Assembly: GCA_000934455.1 (NCBI GenBank)
Contig: KN891941.1
Coordinates: 1-23,794, forward strand
Length of the DNA: 23,794 nucleotides
Origin: Apostichopus parvimensis
Lineage: Eukaryota > Echinodermata > Holothuroidea > Aspidochirotida > Stichopodidae
Reading direction: 5' to 3'
Part shown: positions 1 to 9,499 of the stretch, in pieces
Layout: every line of letters begins with the position of its first letter
Position numbering within the stretch: the first letter of the stretch is position 1
The notes under the pieces: model-generated
Database searches by the model: none
The model's input: only the letters and a program-made list of their open reading frames with translations
Told to the model about the DNA's origin: nothing
Translations under genes and position numbers: made by a program

Positions 1-299
1 ATATATCTCTACCATATATTGATGTCTAATTACAAAATGTAATGTTGGCAACAACAACAACAACAAAAATCAACTGTGTCCCCCTCTGATTAAAATACTT
101 GTCTTTTGACAGTTTCATTATAATTTATGCTTGAAACTAAGAATAAAAAGTACATGTTACCATAGCTTACATTTGTAAGGATGAAAATATTATATTTCTT
201 ATTAATATTCCAAGTGTTTTATGCACAAATACGTTTTCAATTTGATATATATTTTTATTATTTTTCTTGGTTTTTTCTTCATGGAATCCTGTTCCGCAG
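1..299. other. AT-rich intronic or intergenic sequence before the first exon
   Basis: No coding signal is seen. A short (CAA)n microsatellite lies at about 48-68. The last 60 bases are T-rich (about 240-297) and end in a CAG, giving a convincing polypyrimidine tract and 3' splice site for the exon starting at 300. Confidence 0.5.
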
Positions 300-452
300 C
301 TCGGACAAGTCACCACGGTGTCGATGGATTCGGAGAGGTCCGACGCCGTTCAGAGGGAGCAGAGAATTAAGGATCATTATCAGATCATATTGAGGAATGA
401 AATTGAAAAGTGTCAAGAATCAGAAGGAAAGGTTGTTAGCTTCAACTCCGAG
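300..452 (+). CDS. Candidate internal (or first coding) exon, helical charged segment
   Basis: This is the best exon in the window. A T-rich tract ending GTTCCGCAG precedes base 300, and the donor TCCGAG|GTAAGC follows base 452. The 153 bases give 51 uninterrupted codons, phase 0 at both ends. The peptide begins LGQVTTVSMDSERSDAVQRE and continues with a run rich in E, K, Q, R and D (IKDHYQIILRNEIEKCQES), as expected of an amphipathic helix or coiled coil. That composition is unlike chance AT-rich translation. The exon is richer in CpG than its flanks. An internal ATG (324-326) has a T at -3, a weak start context, so the exon may be internal or may carry the start. I do not recognise the family. 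The next exon could not be assigned with certainty. Confidence 0.5.
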
Positions 453-984
453 GTAAGCCGATCTTTTTTGTTTTCATATCGCGAGAATTATTTCGGTCCC
501 CGGCATCATATTACCCTCTCAGCTGCTGCTACCTCCAAGAATTGTTTCTCTTTCATTCCTTGCGAAACGAAAGGGGAAATTTTTTTCGTCGGTCGTGTTT
601 TCATATTCTCTTTGCTGCCTTCCTTTAACCTTTTTTTTGCCTTATCATTCGTAAGGTTTTTGACCTTCCACGCGTTGTTGACTGTTAGTTTCAAAAAGGA
701 AGGTCGCAGACATATTCATCCCTCGTAAGGAGGTTAAAAACTGTTCTTACGGCCATTCACCTCCGTTGATCTCCGTTATAAGCAGCCTCGTTAATGGGGT
801 TAATGATCTTCAAAGCATTGTTATCCGGGTCTGGTTTCATGAAGTTCTGTAAAAGAGAACATCAGACGCTGCGGGATAGCTTCAAATATGCTAGAATATA
901 ATTAAAAACGGGGAAACAAACACACCAAAAAGTCATAAAACGGTGGGGGGTTTGCAAAGCTCATCAAATTAAATGCTGGGGTGT
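453..984. other. Intron-like sequence, relatively CpG-containing
   Basis: This follows the donor at 453. The first 150 bases and 730-870 contain more CpG than most of the window. A 153-codon open frame runs 267-728 through the exon into this stretch, but beyond 452 its translation becomes F/L/S-rich and looks like chance. No further gene is seen. Confidence 0.4.
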
Positions 985-990
985 TTTATT

Positions 991-1080
991 CTATGTAGGG
1001 TATTCACTTTTGCTCGCTAAATTAAGTAAAGTCTCAGGTTGGTTGTAAGGCAAGCCTCCTGCAACTGGGAAATTAACATC
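991..1080 (-). CDS. Candidate terminal exon, minus strand, followed by AATAAA
   Basis: Read on the minus strand, a strong pyrimidine tract (1117-1082) ends in CTCTCAG, then 29 codons are open from 1080 to a TAG at 993-991. The peptide starts DVNFPVAGGLPYNQPETLLN and ends in KSEYPT. The hexamer AATAAA (990-985) directly abuts the stop, a plausible poly(A) signal. A second frame is also open here (MLISQLQEACLTTNLRLYLI), so the frame is uncertain. Entry is phase 0, matching the phase-0 donors of the candidate exons at 3487-3651 and 5688-5921. No family is recognised. A 29-codon run after an acceptor-like site is not rare by chance. Confidence 0.22.
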   Translation of the reverse strand, partial: DVNFPVAGGLPYNQPETLLNLASKSEYPT

Positions 1081-1810
1081 CTGAGAGATATTAGACAAAG
1101 GAAAAAATGAAAATTAGTAATAACAATGTTGCAAAAAAAACAGGCCCTTCTTCGGTTATTGGCATTTTTGGTCTTTGGCACAAAGTGAAAAGTGAAACCC
1201 ATCTGCTGCTGCACAAAATCAAGAATAGTCTCCTGTGGGGTTTCCATTTTCTTTATTGCAAAGTAAACAACAGTTGTGACAAAAGGGTGTGACAAATATG
1301 TGTGTGACAAAGGAGTGGGGACGGGGGGAGTTGAGGGGGTTTGAGACAGAAAAATGCCCAAACTCCATCTGTTTGACATCCTACCCTCTGCTTTTGGTTT
1401 AAAATAATAAGTAAGTCCTTAGTACAGTTTGAGCCTAAAAGTTTTGATGAAACCACTGCATAATTGATGAAAGTGATGTGTATAGTTCTTATCTGGAACT
1501 GTGTTATGTGTCGTTGATTGACTATAAATCGTAATTTCTCGGATAAAAGCATGGTGAAAGATCTTTGACAGTCGCTCATCGAAGGATGGTCTGTTATAGC
1601 GGAAGCCCATGCGCGTTTTTTTTAATTTTCATTTCTGTTTGGAGTTGAGACAAACTTTTTGCTTCATCCTATAACCATTTACTTTATTCCATTTTTTTGG
1701 AGAAAAACTATTGTTTTGTTTTTTCTTTCTTGTGTTTATTGATGGTTTGTGTTAGGCCACTGACATTGGGAATTGCAGTTGAATAATGCAAAAGGGGAAG
1801 AGAAGGTTAT

Positions 1811-1866
1811 GGGAGGGGTAGGGTTATGGATAGGGGAGGGGAGGGGAGGGTAGGGTAGGGGTTTGG
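1811..1866 (+). other. Strong G-quadruplex motif
   Basis: Runs of three to four G are separated by one- or two-base loops: GGGG at 1833-1836, 1838-1841 and 1843-1846, then GGG at 1848-1850 and 1853-1855 and GGGG at 1858-1861, with more G runs upstream. This satisfies the canonical four-run quadruplex rule with very short loops. Whether it folds in vivo is inference. Confidence 0.75.
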
Positions 1867-2201
1867 GAGTGGCATAGAGATGCTGGGTACTGATAGAGAA
1901 GTTTTTAACAGACTAATCCTACATCCAGACCTGCATTGAATAAAGGACTGCAAGGCGATTCAATTTACACAAATGTTTTTTGAGATGGCGACCGTTAACT
2001 CTCAAACCAGCTGTTGTCTATTTAATGTTGGCATTCTAGATGAGGCAATGCTGCTTTAACGATTTTCAATATTGTTGTAAACAACATTAAAATGACTATG
2101 ACATGTGACATTGACCATTTGCTCTGTTACAAGAGCCATTTTCCCTGTACAACATTTATTGCTCATCAGGACTGAATTTTAACAATTTTTAAGGGCTGGA
2201 A

Positions 2202-2236
2202 GGGGAGGGGGAGTTGTGAGGGGGGTTATGTAAGGG
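2202..2236 (+). other. Second G-quadruplex-capable tract
   Basis: G4, G5, G6 and G3 runs at 2202-2205, 2207-2211, 2220-2225 and 2234-2236, with loops of one and about eight bases. It lies on the same strand as the tract at 1811-1866. Confidence 0.5.
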
Positions 2237-3486
2237 AGGTATGTGCAGCCCACAATAATTTCCTCAGCAATGATATTAACACCCAGCATGGTGCAGGCAC
2301 AGACAGCATTTGAACTTTGGTCCGACTGCTTGCCCAAACCCAAACACCCCCTCCCCCTCCCTAATTCTAAACATATACCCTGTTTCTACTGAACTCCCTT
2401 TTATTGTTGTTCAAACAGTATAGTTAGTCTTGTGAACATTTAGTGTAAGGTCTGGCTCATTTATTTTTTAACTGTAGCAGGTTTATTAATGGAAAAAGAA
2501 ATATCTGCAATTAATATATATCATACATGTGACAAGTAAACCCTAAGAGAGAGACAGACAGAACTAAATAACCTTGCATTACTTCAATATTTGAATTAAT
2601 TATTACTTATAGCTTATATCCCTAATATTGAAAATAAGCTTTTATCGTGATCATATGGATGCTCTAACTATAACAGTCTTACTGAGTCCCCTCCATGGCA
2701 TGTACAGTATGCAGAGAGTGCCTGCTGCATTGATAAGTTTACATGCAAGGCCCTATTGCCTCTATGCTGAATATTCCTCTGTCTATAAAAGCCTGTGCTA
2801 AACAGCAGTGCTTATTGCAATCACTGTAACTGCTAGCAGTACTACTACCATATAGACGTTGTTCAATGGCCAGCCTGCTACCTCAGCAGATGTATTTAGA
2901 CATCTGTCCTGGTTGATGACAAGCGTCTGATGGCTCAGTCTGAACTATGTTCACCACCGTCTGGCATTGATCCATCTGGTCGATCAATGTTCTGAAATGT
3001 TACCACTCATGTTTTCATCTTTATCAGTCACAACATTTATGTGCAACATCAACTCATTCCGTGTTTTGTTATCTTGGAATATTAACATACATGGATTGAC
3101 CAGAGGATAGAAAAGGAGCACAAAAAGGCATGTTCCTCAACACAGAAGCTGGTAGGTGGTTTAGTCCATTACCAGACAGGGGTGCAGACATACATAATAA
3201 TTGAAAAGGAACGTACCATTATTGTCTGTAGGGTGCCTTTAGCCATTGCCTGTGAATATGCTAGACTGGGTCTATTTATTGCATTACCATCCTAACAAAG
3301 GGAAAATAAATCAGATGGTTTGTTCCCTTCCCAGGCTGCAATGTCTGCATCATGTTGTGAAACATCAGTGATTCAAATTTAATCAATTTGTCAGGCAGAG
3401 GAGGACATTGACAAGTTAGCCTCTTGATCTTGTAGGGAAGAGCAGCCTTTGATGTAATGTTTATGTTATGTGGTTGCATTATGCAC

Positions 3487-3651
3487 CTTAGAGATGGACA
3501 AAATAGTATGGAAGGAAGCAAGTAAAGCAGATCTGGTCGTTCTTGTGTCTTTGGTTTTTTGAATTGAGCATAGGGAGTAACACTTTGGTGGGTAGAAGCC
3601 ATAAGAAAGGAGGTAAATGACATTTATTGTGTCAGACTGAAGCAGAGTAGC
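3487..3651 (-). CDS. Candidate internal exon, minus strand, phase 0/0
   Basis: On the minus strand a pyrimidine-rich tract ending TTCTCTCAG precedes base 3651 and the donor TCTAAG|GTGCAT follows base 3487. The 165 bases give 55 open codons, phase 0 on both sides. The peptide begins ATLLQSDTINVIYLLSYGFY and ends HTILSISK. The phases fit the candidate exons at 5921-5688 and 1080-991, which together would give about 162 residues. An overlapping 115-codon ATG-started frame on the same strand (3623-3276) is an alternative reading and is chance-compatible. No family is recognised; a run of this length is expected a few times when many acceptor-like sites are examined. Confidence 0.22.
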
Positions 3652-4490
3652 CTGAGAGAATTAGAGCGGAACTCTACCACACATGTGCTTGAAAGTAAAG
3701 ACCTAGATGTTAGGACCAGATTTTATTTGCTCTTTTCATATTTCAGTTATCTATAACTGCGTGCATATTTTTCAAATATTGCAAACTGAGACTAATAAAG
3801 TGTTGTGGTGTAAGAAAATAGCATACGACTACTTGTCATAAAATGTTGCGTTAATCAAAAAGAAACATGGTTCCACGCTTGAAGTCCCAGTAGAATTTCA
3901 TCCATGGAAGAATTCTTACATTCCTTGAAATTAACATGTTTGATGCCTAAGGCACGGAAGTGATAAAGTTTTCAAAAGTCCCAACAGGAGCTTTTAGTTT
4001 ACCCACATAAAATTTCTCTGACAATTTACTTGTTTGATGGGACATCCAGATAGTTTATCCAAAGTAACATGAAACAGTCACTAATAGTTAAATTTATGAT
4101 TCATAAGTAGTATGGATAATAAACAAACACCATATAGATAAAAATCGGTTCATCAGAAGTTTATCAACTATGTAAAGTTCAAAGGTCACCAAAAACAGTG
4201 CATTCGGGATGTATACAGGCCTTTATAGGCTATCTACTAATTTTTGCTTGAATATTAAGTTTAAAATTAATATTTATTCAAGTCTTGCCATATTTGTAAA
4301 GTTACTTTTGCAGGTTTTGATGATGTTATGACTATCTTTAAAGGATGATTTTAGTCAGACTTTTGAGTCTTTGTATGTTCTAACTTTTTAGTATACATTA
4401 AAGACAGAAAAGGAATTGATATGAGAAAGGTCACTACAGACAGGAACAAGGCAGGCATCTCCCAACTAGCTTATTACAAACAACAGTGAG
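3652..4490. other. AT-rich non-coding stretch
   Basis: No gene is supported. 3747-3809 (+) is bracketed by an acceptor-like TTTCAG and a GTAAGA but encodes only 21 unremarkable residues. A direct-repeat-1 nuclear receptor-like site lies at 4176-4188 (AGTTCA-A-AGGTCA). Confidence 0.35.
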
Positions 4491-5066
4491 ATTACTTACA
4501 GCAAAACGTATATTTATGAATACATACATGTGGTTGGTTGACTTTTGTGCAGATTATAAGTGATGAGATGTATGCATATTCATGTTTGAGACATTGAGAA
4601 TTACTTACAGCAAACTGAATATTTATGAATACATACATGTGGTTGATTGACTTTTGTGCATTTCATAAGTGATGAGACATATGCATATTCATGTTTGAGA
4701 CATTGGGAATTTTCTTATGTGCAAACTGAATATTTATGATTACATACATGCATGTGGTTGATTGACTTTTGTGCAGATTATAAGTGATGAGACATATGCA
4801 TATTCATGTTTGAGACATTGAGAATTTACTTCTAATGTGCAAACTGAATATTTATGAATACATACATGTGGTTGATTGACTTTTGTGCAGATTATAAGTG
4901 ATGAGACATATATGCATATTCATGTTTGAGACATTGAGAATTTACTTATGTGCAAACTGAATATTTATGATAACATACATGTAGTTATTTAAATTTTGTG
5001 CAGATTATAAGGAACTGAAACACACTTGGTCTGTGCTGAGATTTATGCATATTCATGTTTGAGAGG
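4491..5066 (+). repeat. Tandem array, five copies of a roughly 109-118 bp unit
   Basis: The anchor GCAAACTGAA (GCAAAACGTA in copy 1) recurs at 4501, 4610, 4721, 4839 and 4952, giving periods of 109, 111, 118 and 113 bp. Each unit holds TATTTATGA, a CATACATG block, GTGCAGATTATAAG (altered in copy 2) and GCATATTCATGTTTGAGA. Copy 5 is the most diverged and carries an insertion of about 20 bases before its last block. Size variation is mostly small indels, such as the extra CATG in copy 3. Confidence 0.9.
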
Positions 5067-5687
5067 TCTGACCCACCAAATCATCCTTTTCACAGCTATG
5101 AAAATATCCATAGGAAATGTTCTTGTTTGTGAAGGATATATGTGCAATGGAAGTGAATTGTTTTGTTCATGGTTAATGCAGGTACTATTGGATATACCCT
5201 AACAATTGAAGCTTCCTGTTTACATCCCTCCTGATCCTCTTTTTGCCCCACTAAACTGAACTAAACTGATTAAGCCATTAAACTTAAATAATAGTAAGTT
5301 GTCTGACCATAAAATGGACCGTGTTATCGTAGGCACCGCTTCTAGCACAGGTTTTGAGAGGGCAGGCAATACAGAAACCTGTTCTCATTTCTTAGCTTAA
5401 AGTCTCAATGTGTGTTTGCCAAATTTTAACTTCGACTTTTCCAGCTTTCTGCCCTAAAAGAAATAACACCGTTCTATGCAATTTTCATATTAATAATCAT
5501 TATATTTATTGAGTTATCTGTCGTTAAACATTTTGAGCTGAATAAAATTTGCCAGATTTTTTAACAAGTCCGTAGATTTTACAAACTTCATTCAAAATTT
5601 GCAAGCCCCCCCCCCAACAGATCATGCGCCAATCAAATCTCTCTGTTAGGTCAATTCTCTTGCATAGTATCATTCCTTTGGTCTTAC
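5067..5687. other. AT-rich stretch without a supported gene
   Basis: A poly-C run sits at about 5606-5614. A 39-codon plus-strand frame (5445-5561) after CTTTTCCAG reads as a hydrophobic helix, but its I/L/F-rich composition is what AT-rich DNA gives by chance, so it is not called as a gene. Confidence 0.35.
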
Positions 5688-5921
5688 CGATGTAGCTTGC
5701 GAAATTGTGTCATTTCCTTCCATTGCAAGGAATAAACAGGTGTTTTCAGACTTTTCCTCTGTGAAACTGGATAAAAAAACTGGACGATACAAGTAGAAGA
5801 ACATGAACATAATGAACATGCTGATATGAGCGATCACAGTGATTTTAACGGTAAATCGTTCGCGCCATAAGGGCAACAGAAAATAAATTTCTTTCTTTCG
5901 ATTACGACAGCTTTTGTCCAT
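5688..5921 (-). CDS. Candidate first coding exon: type II membrane protein N-terminus
   Basis: Read on the minus strand from an ATG at 5921-5919, 78 codons are open up to a good donor, ACATCG|GTAAGA. The peptide has a basic cytoplasmic-type segment (MDKSCRNRKKEIYF, then RERFTVK), one hydrophobic stretch of about 20 residues (about 27-48, ITVIAHISMFIMFMFFYLY), then a hydrophilic region with an N-D-T glycosylation sequon. This is the layout of a signal-anchor (type II) protein such as many Golgi enzymes, but no catalytic motif is visible and I name no family. An in-frame TAG lies just upstream; CTGACTAG there could alternatively be a 3' splice site. The start context is weak (T at -3, G at +4). 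It may join 3651-3487 and 1080-991 in phase 0. Confidence 0.3.
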
Positions 5922-6183
5922 TAAACCCACCTAGTCAGAGTGCATTTAGAATAAGAAATATTGAATCTGCTTCCGAAGTTTTTTTCCTCCAAAATTCATC
6001 AACAAACACACACTGAGAATTGAAACACTACAAATGTGATTGAAAACTCAGTGTTTTTTCCTTTGACAACATATATCATCTGTTTTCATGCAAATTGTTC
6101 AATTGATATGAACCTACTTTCATAATCATGAGTTCCTGATATATATAATACTTAGTGTGAATTTAAGATGATACCCCATAGTG

Positions 6184-6234
6184 CTTCTTCGTCTTCTACT
6201 TCGTCTTTTTCTTCTTCTTCTTCTTCTTCTACGT
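6184..6234 (+). repeat. (TTC)n-type microsatellite
   Basis: An interrupted run of CTT/TTC triplets (TTC on plus, GAA on minus) with a pure core of about six triplets at about 6210-6229. Long GAA/TTC tracts can form triplex DNA; this one is short. Confidence 0.85.
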
Positions 6235-6276
6235 CTTTACATCCCTCACAGGAATGATCAGGTAAACAGGACAAAT

Positions 6277-6324
6277 TTGTCACAGAATGTGACAATCGGC
6301 TGATATTTATCTTCTCATATCAGC
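6277..6324. other. Two adjacent perfect hairpins
   Basis: Hairpin 1 has arms TTGTCAC (6277-6283) and GTGACAA (6289-6295) with a 5-base loop. Hairpin 2 has arms GCTGATAT (6299-6306) and ATATCAGC (6317-6324) with a 10-base loop. They are 3 bases apart. They could be remnants of a foldback element or a structured transcript. Confidence 0.6.
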
Positions 6325-7500
6325 TTGTGACAGTATATTTCAGGCAAGCTTGTCATCAAAAGTGAAGCGGAAAGTAATTAACTATTATTGAGGTTAGCTC
6401 AAGTTCATCTCTGAATGTGTGTCACATTTTGAAAAGTTTACAGACAGAGAGAGAGAGAGAGAGACACACAAAATGAAAGTCTCAAAAGTAACACATTAAT
6501 CTCATGAGGAAATCCCCATGTCAACAAATACAATGGAGTACTGTTTATGCATTAGAATTTCAAAACAATTCAAGGAAGAAGAAATGGATTGGGTTCAGCT
6601 TCTCAAATGTAGGGCACAAACTTGACTTAGGGTTGTTACTAGTACACTAACAGTAAAGTTCATTTTATATTTACCATCGTAAGACTCCAGTGAACTTGAT
6701 ATTAAGTGTCCTTAATTGATAGGTTATCAGAATTGTCCCAAAAACGTGCCAGATCTGAAAAATAATAGTCACTCATGCTGAAACTTGAGGGACTTTCTGG
6801 TCACCCTTACACAATTTGCCTTCCCTGTAACATATTGTAAACTGTCTAATTTTAATATTATGTAATGTCTGGGGATGATTTAGGGGAGAATAAGAACTTG
6901 AAAGTTGATTTTTTTTTTTGGAGGGGGGGGGGGGGACATTTGTTTGAGGGTTTCCAACAATTTGACTTAAACCACCATACATTATTCAAATTAAGATTAG
7001 TATAAACAAGACTCCCTAGTACCGAGGTTTTCACCATGTGAAAATGGGTACAATTATTCTTCTCAAAATTAATACAAAGTATAAATCAACAATAGTTCTG
7101 TAACATTAAAAATTATATGAGACTGAAATATCCAACAATTGTTTGCTTACAATAGTTCCATGACAAGTCTGTCCTACTTTTTTTTTGGGGCCTTTTGTAA
7201 TTTTAGTGATCTTGTAACAAAACGTGACTGAGAAACGGGCCCTGTGATCAAGGTTTTTAGTATTTAGGTGGTATCAGGGATTCAGAGTCATCTTTATCCG
7301 ATGTGTACTTGTTTCTAGGACAATGATTAATTGACCTTTGGAGATTGTTAACTATTAGACCTACTTCACAATTTCCAGAGGTCAAGATTGTGTTAAAATT
7401 AACCCTTGTATCATAGTTTAAAAAAAAAAAAAATTCTACTTTCAAGTTGGAATTTTTCTCCCAAAGATTTCAATTAAAACACAGAGCTTTATATTAAATA
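6325..7500. other. Non-coding stretch with simple repeats
   Basis: It contains a (GA)n run at about 6448-6463, a T-run followed by a G-run at 6910-6937, and an A-run at about 7421-7433. No exon is supported. Confidence 0.4.
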
Positions 7501-8085
7501 GGTTCATCCAGGGGTTACAGGCCATGAGACCGTAATTAAAAAAGGTTCTGCGACACGGAAGGTCTTCAAGACCGAGGTCCGAGAGACCGAAACTATTACT
7601 AGGCCCCGCGAGACCGAATCTGTTACTAGGCCTATAATAGTGGTAAGACAAATATTACTACCGGTAATATTACGTTGATAAAGCGCGTAATTAAAAATAA
7701 TTTACAGCCATTTCTTTTCATAGTGGGTACCAGTGACTTGCGCAAGGTGGCTGGGGCGGCTTGCATTGATACTAGGCCTCCACCAGTGGTGTAACCAGAG
7801 GGGGTTGAAGGGGGCGAAAGCTCCGCTCTCAAAAGTCTTGCCCCCCCCTTTTGCTGCCCAAATGAAATTTTAGAATACAATATAACTTAATAATTAGATA
7901 CAGCAATATCCTATTTTAAACAGTATTGCCCCCCTTGTCAGTCTCTTTGACCCCCTTTGAAGCCCCTCTAATGAAAAAGTCTAGCTATCGATGGACAATC
8001 CATAGTCCATGGGTCTCGCAGACCATCGGTTCGCGGAAATTCGGTCTCGCGGATCTTCGGTCTCGCAAAATTCCCCCCATCCAGG
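7501..8085. mobile_element. Probable non-autonomous foldback or MITE-like element with inverted subterminal motif clusters
   Basis: The left cluster carries the motif GAGACCG(AA) at 7525, 7583 and 7610 plus a variant near 7570; the right cluster carries its reverse complement, (TT)CGGTCTC, near 8011, 8040 and 8056. The pair GCGAGACCGAA (7608-7618) and TTCGGTCTCGC (8040-8050) is a perfect inverted repeat, repeated at 8056-8066. Two left units (7583-7605 and 7610-7632) form a 27-bp tandem containing TTACTAGGCC. Small hairpins lie inside (GGTCTT-C-AAGACC at 7561-7573; ATGGAC/GTCCAT at 7991-8010). Clustered short inverted motifs at both ends are typical of transposase-binding subterminal repeats. 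No transposase frame is present, and the exact ends and target duplication are not identified. Confidence 0.5.
7784..7870 (+). mobile_element. DNA-transposon-like terminus nested in the foldback element
   Basis: CAGTGGTGTAACCAG at 7784-7798 followed by G-rich sequence resembles the common invertebrate terminal pattern CAGTGGCGTAACTAGG. A matching opposite terminus was not found, so this is either one end of a truncated copy or part of the host element. A similar end lies at 23472. Confidence 0.35.
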
Positions 8086-8913
8086 ATAGCGTCAAGTTCT
8101 CATATGAAGATATAGATCACACTTGTTTTTTTGTTTTTTTCTATTATCTTTCTTTTATCTGTTTGTACTATTGTTTATATAATACTACGTTCTTTTTTTA
8201 ATTATTCAATTGTTTGGGAGCTTCATAAAGTACGTCCATCATTGCATTCAAATCATTGTGATAGGAAATAAGATTCAAGAAAGAATAAATAAGGATACCG
8301 GTTCATCTGTCCATTGAATGGGGGGGACGGGGAGGAGGGCCCTATACTCCCCATCACAAACTTTTGAAAAGAATGACTATTTTCAATTGAATGAAATCTG
8401 CTGTTGAGATACACATGCTAATCAATCACAGATGTAAATGATTTGTAATAATTTACATGAAATGCAAAGCACTTTAAGCTGTACCACAAGGGTGACTGCA
8501 AAACACTATTGAAGATTTGTGTGTGTAAATGTGAGAAAAAAATATATATATAAACACAAAAATTTTTCTTCATGAAATTTAAGATTTCCATGTATATAGG
8601 TCTAGTACATCAGATATATATCTCCTTTTTAACGATAGTGGCAGGAAATATAGGATGAAGTCCAGATATAAAGTGACATGGAAAGCCTAAATCAGGAAGA
8701 GGAAAAACTAGATCAATAACTGATTCAAGAAGCAACGGAGGACAAAATGAGTTCCTTTTCGTTTTTCTGTACGTAGTAGAGAACTGTACATATTAAACTT
8801 GTAGTGTTGTAAAGTTTGTCTTTGAGGATGTATTTGTAATATATCTTGGTTTGTTTATCATTCATCATGATGATGATGATGATGGAGTCCCCCCCCCCCC
8901 CAAATAAGGCCCA
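8086..8913. other. AT-rich stretch without a supported gene
   Basis: It contains a G-rich tract at 8320-8339, (AT)n near 8541-8552, (ATG)n at about 8866-8885 and a C-run at 8889-8900. A short plus-strand frame at 8645-8687 after GTGGCAG (KYRMKSRYKVTWKA) is too short to call. Confidence 0.4.
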
Positions 8914-9194
8914 TCATCTACTCTGATTAGCTTTGCATATGAAACGATGATTTAGAGAGATATCAAGATGATACCATGGAGACCTCATCAGCTGGTCATT
9001 GCCCACGTCGGTCGTTGAACCGTATCCAACTCGACTTTGCTGCAATGCATCCTTATGTATCGCTAATGAGCATACTGTCGTCGTCGAGGTATAGGGAAGA
9101 AAAAAAGACGGCAAATGGTCAGCCGTATAGTAATCACACACCATGGGGCAAGCCAGCCACTTGAGAAGAAACTTGGCTTTCACTCGAAGATTCA
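8914..9194 (-). CDS. Alternative antisense frame, 93 codons
   Basis: On the minus strand an ATG at 9194-9192 opens 93 codons to a TGA, beginning MNLRVKAKFLLKWLACPMVC. The basic start and hydrophobic stretch could be read as a weak signal peptide. Within it, a strong pyrimidine tract ending GACGACAG (near 9078) could be a 3' splice site for a 46-codon terminal exon. It overlaps the plus-strand model at 8976-9088, so at most one is likely genuine. No domain is recognised. Confidence 0.15.
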
Positions 9195-9492
9195 TGGGTA
9201 TATAAAAGATTGATTTTACGAGAGGTGTCAACAGCTTAGTCGGTGAATCGGACAACTTTAGTGTGAAAAGCAGTCAGAGAAAAGACTAACGGCCCTTGGC
9301 TTTTTTTTTTTTACTTTTTTTTTTTTTTGATCTGAAATTAGGTGGATGGCAGGAGGTACTGTGTCTGTGAGGTCAGTGGCTTCTTGTTGCTGGTTCACTG
9401 GGGTCAAAAAACATCTCAGCCAGTGTCATTGGACTCGAGTTGCCTCCAAAATAATATACTGTGGTCGTTCACCGCATGAACATCAAATTTAG
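8976..9492 (+). CDS. Possible two-exon small gene (8976-9088 joined to 9342-9492)
   Basis: Exon 1 starts in a good context, ACCATGG, and is open for 37 codons plus two bases to a donor TCGAG|GTATAG at 9088. The intron (253 bases) ends in a long T tract and AAATTAG at 9341. Exon 2 continues in compatible phase 2 for 49 codons to TAG at 9490-9492, and AATAAA follows at 9652-9657. The predicted 87-residue product begins METSSAGHCPRRSLNRIQLD and ends YCGRSPHEHQI; it is cysteine-containing and basic with no recognised domain. Exon 1 contains more CpG than its surroundings. Doubts: a second frame is also open across exon 2, a 93-codon ATG frame runs antisense at 9194-8914, and another antisense exon candidate lies at 9570-9500. 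Only some of these can be real. Confidence 0.22.
9199..9208 (+). promoter_or_regulatory. TATA-box-like element
   Basis: TATATAAAAG lies in a CpG-containing block, but no clear initiator or gene start follows at the expected distance. TATAAAAG octamers recur elsewhere in this AT-rich window (2784, 12316, 19319), so this is weak. Confidence 0.15.
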
Positions 9493-9499
9493 GCTTTAC

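Larger units (their letters stand above)
1081..3020. other. Non-coding stretch with G-rich tracts
   Basis: No convincing exon. It contains plus-strand G-rich tracts at 1317-1339, 1811-1862 and 2202-2236 and a C-rich tract near 2342-2361. TATAAAAG at 2784-2791 is noted, but the same octamer occurs several times in this AT-rich window and carries little weight alone. Confidence 0.4.

Noticed and set aside
267-728. 153-codon plus-strand open frame
   Set aside because: Only 300-452 looks like coding sequence. The part after the donor at 453 is F/L/S-rich and the part before 300 is a pyrimidine tract.
2784-2791. TATAAAAG as a promoter (also at 12316 and 19319)
   Set aside because: The octamer recurs in this AT-rich window without initiators or gene starts at the right distance.
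3030-3107. Reading VLLSWNINIHGLTRG resembling the start of a LINE endonuclease domain (SWNxxGL)
   Set aside because: A single short motif with an extra pair of residues; no other endonuclease or reverse transcriptase motif follows in any frame.
3276-3623. 115-codon minus-strand ATG frame
   Set aside because: Length is chance-compatible for this window, composition is unremarkable, and it overlaps a frame with better splice signals.
5445-5561. Hydrophobic 39-codon frame after a strong acceptor-like site
   Set aside because: I/F/L-rich translation is expected from AT-rich DNA; there is no donor or conserved feature.
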